Source: Candidatus Levybacteria bacterium GW2011_GWA1_37_16
Lineage (GTDB): Bacteria; Patescibacteriota; Microgenomatia; Levybacterales; UBA12049
Length of the DNA: 38,016 bases
Direction: 5' to 3'
Assembly: GCA_943354875.1 (NCBI GenBank)
Contig: CALRDJ010000005.1
Span: forward strand, 1 to 38,016
Numbering within the stretch: position 1 is the first letter of the stretch; every line of letters starts with the position of its first letter. Both the position numbers and the translations under genes were made by a program. Positions 34,346-38,016 of the stretch are shown here, piece after piece. The notes under the pieces were generated by a model, which was given only the letters and a program-made list of their open reading frames with translations, did not search any database and was not told the origin of the DNA.

Positions 34346-34374
34346 TTGACTTCATCCTACCTATTCAATATAAT
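34346..34374 (+). promoter_or_regulatory. promoter of the 34383 gene
   Basis: TTGACT (34346-34351), 17-bp spacer, consensus TATAAT (34369-34374). Predicted start at 34381, 2 nt before the ATG. It begins 3 bp after the attachment core, so before integration this promoter directly followed tRNA-Glu. Confidence 0.7.
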
Positions 34375-34382
34375 CTTCTGAA

Positions 34383-35018
34383 ATGAAAGAATTACGTACT
34401 CCAGTTCGAGAAGGGGAAGCAGCACGATCTATCATAGTAACAATCATGGATCGGTTGGCTGAAGTATCACAGGGAAACGAAGCAATTAGAGATGCCTATG
34501 TGCGTCTCACACCTGAGGGTGTAGCTGCAATTGATGCAAGTCTTCACGCGAACGAGCTTCTTCCTCCAGATGTAATAACTCGAACAGCAACAGTAGAGGT
34601 GTTTGATCATAGAAGAGGGTGGACTGATGACTTTGTAACAACGTCTCTTTGGGCAAAACTTGATTTTCCCGAACTTGCAGAACGCAGATCTGCTGGCCTA
34701 CCTGAAGGGCCTATGTTAATCCTTGATCTAGGTTCGCGGTCTGGAGAAACCTCTCTTCCTCCTTTTGGAATGGGTAGTTCAATAGTCATAGATATTCACA
34801 GAGACAACTATGATCCAGCGTTAAGAGCTGCTGTAGAAAGAAGAATCAATGGCATAACTGAAAAGCTTGAAGAACATAGATATGGCAATGAGAATCCCGT
34901 GATTGTTGTCTTTGAAGCAGTTAGGAATGAGATTGAGCGAGGAAATTTCGTTCCAGTAGAGGGAAGAAGACATCGAATAGTAGAATTAGACCCTGACGAT
35001 TCCCTCTTGGGTCTTTAA
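34383..35018 (+). CDS. 211-aa protein of unknown function
   Basis: Not recognised. Soluble and acidic overall, with a helical N-terminal third (EGEAARSIIVTIMDRLAEVS), then VEVFDHRRGWTDDF, a short hydrophobic strand GPMLILDLGSRSGET, IVIDIHRDNYDPALRAAVE, and a second strand NPVIVVFEAVRNEIERG. The alternation of strands and helices suggests an alpha/beta domain. It ends VELDPDDSLLGL; the next gene has ALDPD near its end, sharing 13 identical bases. Transcribed from a strong, almost leaderless promoter. It may act with the Hsp100-like ATPase that follows, but the 393-bp gap argues for separate units. Confidence 0.6.
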   Translation: MKELRTPVREGEAARSIIVTIMDRLAEVSQGNEAIRDAYVRLTPEGVAAIDASLHANELLPPDVITRTATVEVFDHRRGWTDDFVTTSLWAKLDFPELAERRSAGLPEGPMLILDLGSRSGETSLPPFGMGSSIVIDIHRDNYDPALRAAVERRINGITEKLEEHRYGNENPVIVVFEAVRNEIERGNFVPVEGRRHRIVELDPDDSLLGL

Positions 35019-35075
35019 TACTCCAACATAACAGGATTCTAGTAACCTACGGCAGTAAGAACTCAGGAATAAGTA

Positions 35076-35152
35076 GCCTCAGGATACATTATACTCCTCC
35101 ACTGTTTTAGAGAGACACGAGTCTGGTTTTAATTCGAAAATATGAGGATCAC
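35076..35152 (+). repeat. 77-bp tRNA-like fossil, copy 2
   Basis: Ungapped match to 33887-33963: the 3' 37 bases agree at 30 positions (CACGAGTCTGG...AATTCGAAAA...GATCAC) and the 5' CCTCAGGA block is at the same distance. The acceptor ends no longer pair. It lies outside the element, in the chromosomal flank. Confidence 0.5.
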
Positions 35153-35361
35153 ACGTTCTTTTTCGCGATTATTACCTGGTGTTTTTCTCCTCCTGAAGTA
35201 TCGATTTCATCAAGTATTATTTCAAACCCTGCATATCTCACTATTTCTATGTTCTTTTCCGCGCCGAAGTGACTCCAAATCATTTGTCATAGATAGTGAG
35301 ATTATATCAATTCAAATTCCAAGTGTAATTACGTAATCTCTTCATATATAGCTCATTCTCC

Positions 35362-35390
35362 TTGACAAATGAGCTCAAATGTAGAAGAAT
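35362..35390 (+). promoter_or_regulatory. possible promoter of the Hsp100-like ATPase gene
   Basis: Consensus TTGACA (35362-35367), 17-bp spacer, weak AAGAAT (35385-35390). Predicted start near 35397, 15 nt before the ATG. A second AAGAAT lies 6 nt before the ATG. Confidence 0.45.
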
Positions 35391-35411
35391 ACTGAGCGTA
35401 AGAATAGCACT

Positions 35412-36608
35412 ATGGTATTTAAACGAGAATTACTACAACAAGAGGGCTCTAGATTTAGACGTATTGATGTGAAAACGAGCCCGATAGACACACTCTCCGA
35501 ACAACTATCTTCTATGGTAATAGGTCAAGAGCAGGCAGCACATAAACTAGCCCAAGCTGTTATAAGAGCCAAGGCTGGATATGCAGACGCGAGAAGACCT
35601 GTTGGCTCTTTTATATTTTTAGGCCCGACAGGGGTAGGAAAAACAGAGATGGCTAAGGCATTAGGAAGAAATCAGCTAGGAGATGATTGGGAAAAACGAT
35701 TTCTTAGAATTGACTGTACAGAATTACAAGAACCTCACAGCGTAAGACGATTAACTGGAAGCGATCCTACCTATGTCGGATATGGTGATCCAACTCTCAT
35801 AAGACCAGACTTTTTACATCAGGAGGAGGGCGTCATTATACTGTTTGATGAAATAGAAAAAGCAAACGCCACAGTACACAGGGCACTTCTTCCTATACTA
35901 GAAGAAGGAGGTATGACGATTTATGCTCCGACAGATAAACCAAATATTAGTGGTATAAAAGATGCCAAAGAAATTGCGCCATTTGAATTAGATTTTACAA
36001 GGGCTATTATAATTTTTACCTCAAATACTGGCGCCGCAGAAATCCAAGCACAAAGACAAGGCAGATCTCATCTGGGCTTTAGACAAGAAGTTTTTGATGC
36101 ACATGATTTATCTGCTACACAGACAATTGGTATAGATGCACTTCGAAAATCCTTCAGACACATGCCGGAATTTTTAGGAAGAATAGGTGAGGATAATGTT
36201 ATGGTATTTAGAGATCTAGGCACCGAAGATTTTAGCAAAATTTTCGATATCTTCATTGCAGACATAAATAGAAATAAAAGATCAATAGGTAGTCTTTTTG
36301 ATGTAACGCCAGAATTAAAACAGCAATTAGTTGAGAGAGCGATAAAAATAGGAAAGTATGGCGCTCGAGATTTGAGAAGTGTTATAGAAAATGATTTATT
36401 AACTAAGATCGCAGAAGCAAAAGAGGCTGCAGGGAAAAAATTAACCCAGTACGTAATAGCTGACATTGATGAGGAAGGGAAAATAATATTGTTTGCCTTA
36501 GACCCTGACGTGCACTCAGAACTTGGACCCGAATCCGGAACTTCGAGCAATCAAATTGCTATTCCTGGCTCTGCAGAGCTTGCTGCAGCCAAAGATCTCA
36601 CATCATAG
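35412..36608 (+). CDS. single-ring ClpB/Hsp100-like AAA+ ATPase
   Basis: A 398-aa AAA+ unfoldase-like protein that matches only the second (D2) module of ClpA/ClpB. Walker A GPTGVGKT at 71-78, pore loop TYVGYGDPT near 120-128, Walker B VIILFDEIEKA at 141-151, sensor 1 IIFTSNTG, arginine finger in MPEFLGRIGEDN, and sensor 2 KYGARDLR. It should form a ring that threads protein using ATP. There is no N-terminal Clp_N domain and no first AAA module, only a short lead with VIGQEQAAHKL, and no ClpX zinc finger. No IGF/LGF-type ClpP docking loop is obvious. The C-terminal tail is polar and low in complexity. Confidence 0.88.
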   Translation: MVFKRELLQQEGSRFRRIDVKTSPIDTLSEQLSSMVIGQEQAAHKLAQAVIRAKAGYADARRPVGSFIFLGPTGVGKTEMAKALGRNQLGDDWEKRFLRIDCTELQEPHSVRRLTGSDPTYVGYGDPTLIRPDFLHQEEGVIILFDEIEKANATVHRALLPILEEGGMTIYAPTDKPNISGIKDAKEIAPFELDFTRAIIIFTSNTGAAEIQAQRQGRSHLGFRQEVFDAHDLSATQTIGIDALRKSFRHMPEFLGRIGEDNVMVFRDLGTEDFSKIFDIFIADINRNKRSIGSLFDVTPELKQQLVERAIKIGKYGARDLRSVIENDLLTKIAEAKEAAGKKLTQYVIADIDEEGKIILFALDPDVHSELGPESGTSSNQIAIPGSAELAAAKDLTS

Positions 36609-36616
36609 TTTCCTCT

Positions 36617-36645
36617 TTGACAAAATTTCTTGCATCTATTATAGT
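36617..36645 (+). promoter_or_regulatory. promoter of the VUT transporter gene
   Basis: TTGACA (36617-36622), 17-bp spacer, TATAGT (36640-36645). Predicted start near 36652, 6 nt before the ATG at 36658, so no room for a Shine-Dalgarno. Confidence 0.7.
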
Positions 36646-36657
36646 TCTAGTCATAAT

Positions 36658-37308
36658 ATGTTAAAGATTCAAAAAATGGATTTCCTCATCGCCCTTTACG
36701 TGGCATGTATCGCGATAACTGAACTCATGGGCGGCAAAACATTTTTCATCGGAACTATAGGAGGCTATAAATTAAATGCGAGTGTCGCGATATTTGTCAT
36801 CCCGATTATTTTTACTATAAATGACGTCATTACTGAAGTATTTGGAGCAGAAAGAGCCAAAAGCGTGGTGAGATCAGGATTACTCATGATCTTACTCCTT
36901 TTTCTCTATTCAGTCCTCGCAGTGGCACTACCACCATCCACTCGATTTATGACGAATGAAAAAGCATATGATACGATCTTCGGATTAACTGCTCGCATCG
37001 CAGCAGCGAGTCTTATCTCATTTGCAGTGGCAGACTTTCTGGATATAGCGATATTCGCCAAAATTCGAAAGAAACTAGGAACAAGCAAATTGTGGCTTCG
37101 AAATAATGCATCCAACTTCCTAGCCCAGCTCGTCGACACGACGCTTTTTATGTTTCTCGCATTTTATGCATTTAATCTACCATTTGAGGCAAATCTCTCA
37201 TTTTTAGTAAGTATTATTCTTCCCTACTGGTTGCTTAAATGCTTTATGTCGGTGATCGAAACGCCTCTCGTGTACCTCGGCGTCCGCTGGTTGAAGTCTG
37301 AAGCCTAA
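36658..37308 (+). CDS. yhhQ: VUT family queuosine precursor transporter (YhhQ/DUF165)
   Basis: A 216-aa membrane protein with about six helices, predicted to import a 7-deazaguanine precursor of queuosine (preQ0/preQ1 or queuine), by family. Seen: IALYVACIAITELMGGKTFF, then VIPIIFTINDVITEVFGAERAK (the D-x3-E-V-F/Y-G block of this family), and LWLRNNASNFLAQLVDTTLFM (S-N/Q-x2-D region). Start is the ATG at 36658, set by the promoter; the track ORF (36523) extends into the ATPase gene and is not real upstream. The presence of salvage suggests tRNA queuosine made from imported precursor. Confidence 0.85.
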   Translation: MLKIQKMDFLIALYVACIAITELMGGKTFFIGTIGGYKLNASVAIFVIPIIFTINDVITEVFGAERAKSVVRSGLLMILLLFLYSVLAVALPPSTRFMTNEKAYDTIFGLTARIAAASLISFAVADFLDIAIFAKIRKKLGTSKLWLRNNASNFLAQLVDTTLFMFLAFYAFNLPFEANLSFLVSIILPYWLLKCFMSVIETPLVYLGVRWLKSEA

Positions 37309-37340
37309 AGGGAGCAAGACCACTCCTACTCCCTATTTTT
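37309..37340 (+). terminator. intrinsic terminator after the transporter gene
   Basis: AGGGAG (37309-37314) and CTCCCT (37329-37334) form a 6-bp stem with a 14-nt loop, followed by ATTTTT. It begins at the base after the stop codon. It lies between converging genes; on the minus strand the following bases are not T-rich, so it mainly serves the plus strand. Confidence 0.55.
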
Positions 37341-37345
37341 AAGTA

Positions 37346-38016
37346 TTATTTCCCTTTCTTTTTTATCTGATTAGCGAGCTTCATTTGAAGCGTATATAGC
37401 TCTATGAAACCTGCACTTGCATTTACGTTTAGATCATAGCCTTCTTTATTATTAAAAGAGGCGTGCTCGAGAGCATTTGGCGATTTTAATGCTACGACTG
37501 TCGTATTACCTTTAAACAATTTTATCGTAACTTCACCGCTTACGTTCTCATTTACCTCATTATTAAATGCGTTAATCGCCTGCATAACAGGGTCATACCA
37601 AAGAGCACCATAGCAAAGATATCCCCACTTCGTATCGAGCATCTCTTTCAGTTCATTTAATACTCTGGTTGATACGTATTTTTCTAAGTTTTTATGTGCT
37701 TCTATAATGACGTGTGCTCCTGGATGTTCGTAGACTCCTCGGTTTTTTAACCCCACGAGCCTATCCTCCAAAAGCTGAACCGTACCAACTCCATGTTTTC
37801 CAGCAAGCGTATTAAGTGCCAAGATTAATTTAGCGAGACTTAATTTTTTCCCATTTAAAGCCACTGGAATACCCTTGGAGAAAGTAAGCTTAACCGTCTC
37901 AGGAATATTCGGCGCATCTTTTGGTAATGAATATGTCGTTAAAAACTTTTCTTCAGGTGCCACAAGTGATGGATCAGTAATTTCTCCACCTTCCCATGTA
38001 ATTCCCCACATATTAT
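37346..38016 (-). CDS. argG: argininosuccinate synthase, C-terminal part (5' end outside the window)
   Basis: Ligates citrulline and aspartate with ATP to make argininosuccinate in arginine synthesis. Only the last about 223 residues are seen; the reading frame runs off the window end (ENMWGITWEGG region), so the Met listed first in the track is internal. Family blocks: WGITWEGGEITDP, the KGIPVALNGKK segment, HGVGTVQLLEDRLVGLKNRGVYEHPGA (the tetramer/C-terminal domain with the VxEHPG motif) and WYDPVMQAINAF. The usual total length is near 400 aa. It converges on the transporter gene and ends 6 bp after that gene's terminator. An amino-acid synthesis gene is uncommon in streamlined CPR genomes. 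Confidence 0.9.
   Translation of the reverse strand, partial: NMWGITWEGGEITDPSLVAPEEKFLTTYSLPKDAPNIPETVKLTFSKGIPVALNGKKLSLAKLILALNTLAGKHGVGTVQLLEDRLVGLKNRGVYEHPGAHVIIEAHKNLEKYVSTRVLNELKEMLDTKWGYLCYGALWYDPVMQAINAFNNEVNENVSGEVTIKLFKGNTTVVALKSPNALEHASFNNKEGYDLNVNASAGFIELYTLQMKLANQIKKKGK

Larger units (their letters stand above)
35019..35411. other. 393-bp intergenic region
   Basis: Holds the second tRNA-like fossil (35076-35152) and, near its end, the promoter of the ATPase gene. A 64-aa ORF (35142-35336) begins inside the fossil and shows no protein-like features. AGACCC/GGGTCT at the end of the upstream gene could be a weak terminator, but only a short T stretch follows. Confidence 0.6.

Noticed and set aside
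35142-35336. 64-aa plus-strand ORF
   Set aside because: Begins inside the tRNA-like fossil, has low-complexity leucine/serine/arginine composition, no family features and no start signals.
36523-36657. N-terminal extension of the transporter ORF
   Set aside because: Overlaps the ATPase gene and the promoter; no membrane-protein character before the ATG at 36658.
1-38016. CRISPR arrays, insertion sequences, rRNA
   Set aside because: No regularly spaced repeats, no transposase other than the serine recombinase, and no rRNA-like sequence found.

Overview
The window looks like chromosomal DNA of a Patescibacteria/CPR-type bacterium. This is inferred from the low GC, the tightly packed overlapping genes, the very short or absent 5' leaders, a DUF5652-type mini-protein, the crowd of multi-pass GT-C-type enzymes, and a tRNA-inserted serine recombinase with a tiny partner ORF. 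TGA is used as a normal stop, so this is not a UGA-recoded lineage. I cannot assign a class from sequence alone.

Left part (1-26003, almost all minus strand): a very large surface-glycan locus. A promoter at 26010-26038 drives about 14 head-to-tail genes down to 6827. A second unit (6546 to 830) and a last gene (789-70) follow. The set holds three polyprenyl-phosphate sugar transferase-like GT2 enzymes (donor makers), four other GT2 enzymes, one GT4, one MOP-type flippase, and ten polytopic enzymes likely to use lipid-linked sugars: three GT39-like, three YfhO, two PTPS-related, one GT87-like and one DUF2079. A reasonable model is that sugars are put on polyprenyl phosphate in the cytoplasm, flipped, and attached outside by the membrane enzymes to a surface polymer, lipid or protein. 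One small gene (6603-6830) sits on the opposite strand in the only real gap.

Middle part (26091-34343): a tRNA-Glu(CTC) gene whose 3' half is occupied by an integrated element of about 8.2 kb bounded by a 14-bp direct repeat (26151-26164 and 34330-34343). The element carries a large serine recombinase whose last codons and stop codon are read antisense through the tRNA. It also carries a 45-aa partner ORF behind a structured leader with a terminator, an XRE regulator with palindromic operators, two unknown small proteins, a histidine phosphatase, a strongly promoted CxxC protein, and a five-gene minus-strand block (HEPN-like, ParB-like, PD-(D/E)XK-like, unknown, zinc ribbon) that may be a defence-type cargo. 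Its right end has a GIY-YIG gene bracketed by inverted repeats and preceded by a tRNA-like fossil.

Right part (34344-38016): the original chromosomal flank. It has a leaderless gene of unknown function, a second copy of the tRNA-like fossil, a single-ring ClpB/Hsp100-like ATPase, a VUT/YhhQ-type queuosine precursor transporter, and the 3' part of argininosuccinate synthase on the minus strand, cut by the window edge.

A signal across the window is that many transcription units have a -10 box placed so that transcription should start at or within a few bases of the start codon, i.e. leaderless or nearly leaderless mRNAs. The gene at 30122 is a clear exception with a long leader and a strong Shine-Dalgarno.
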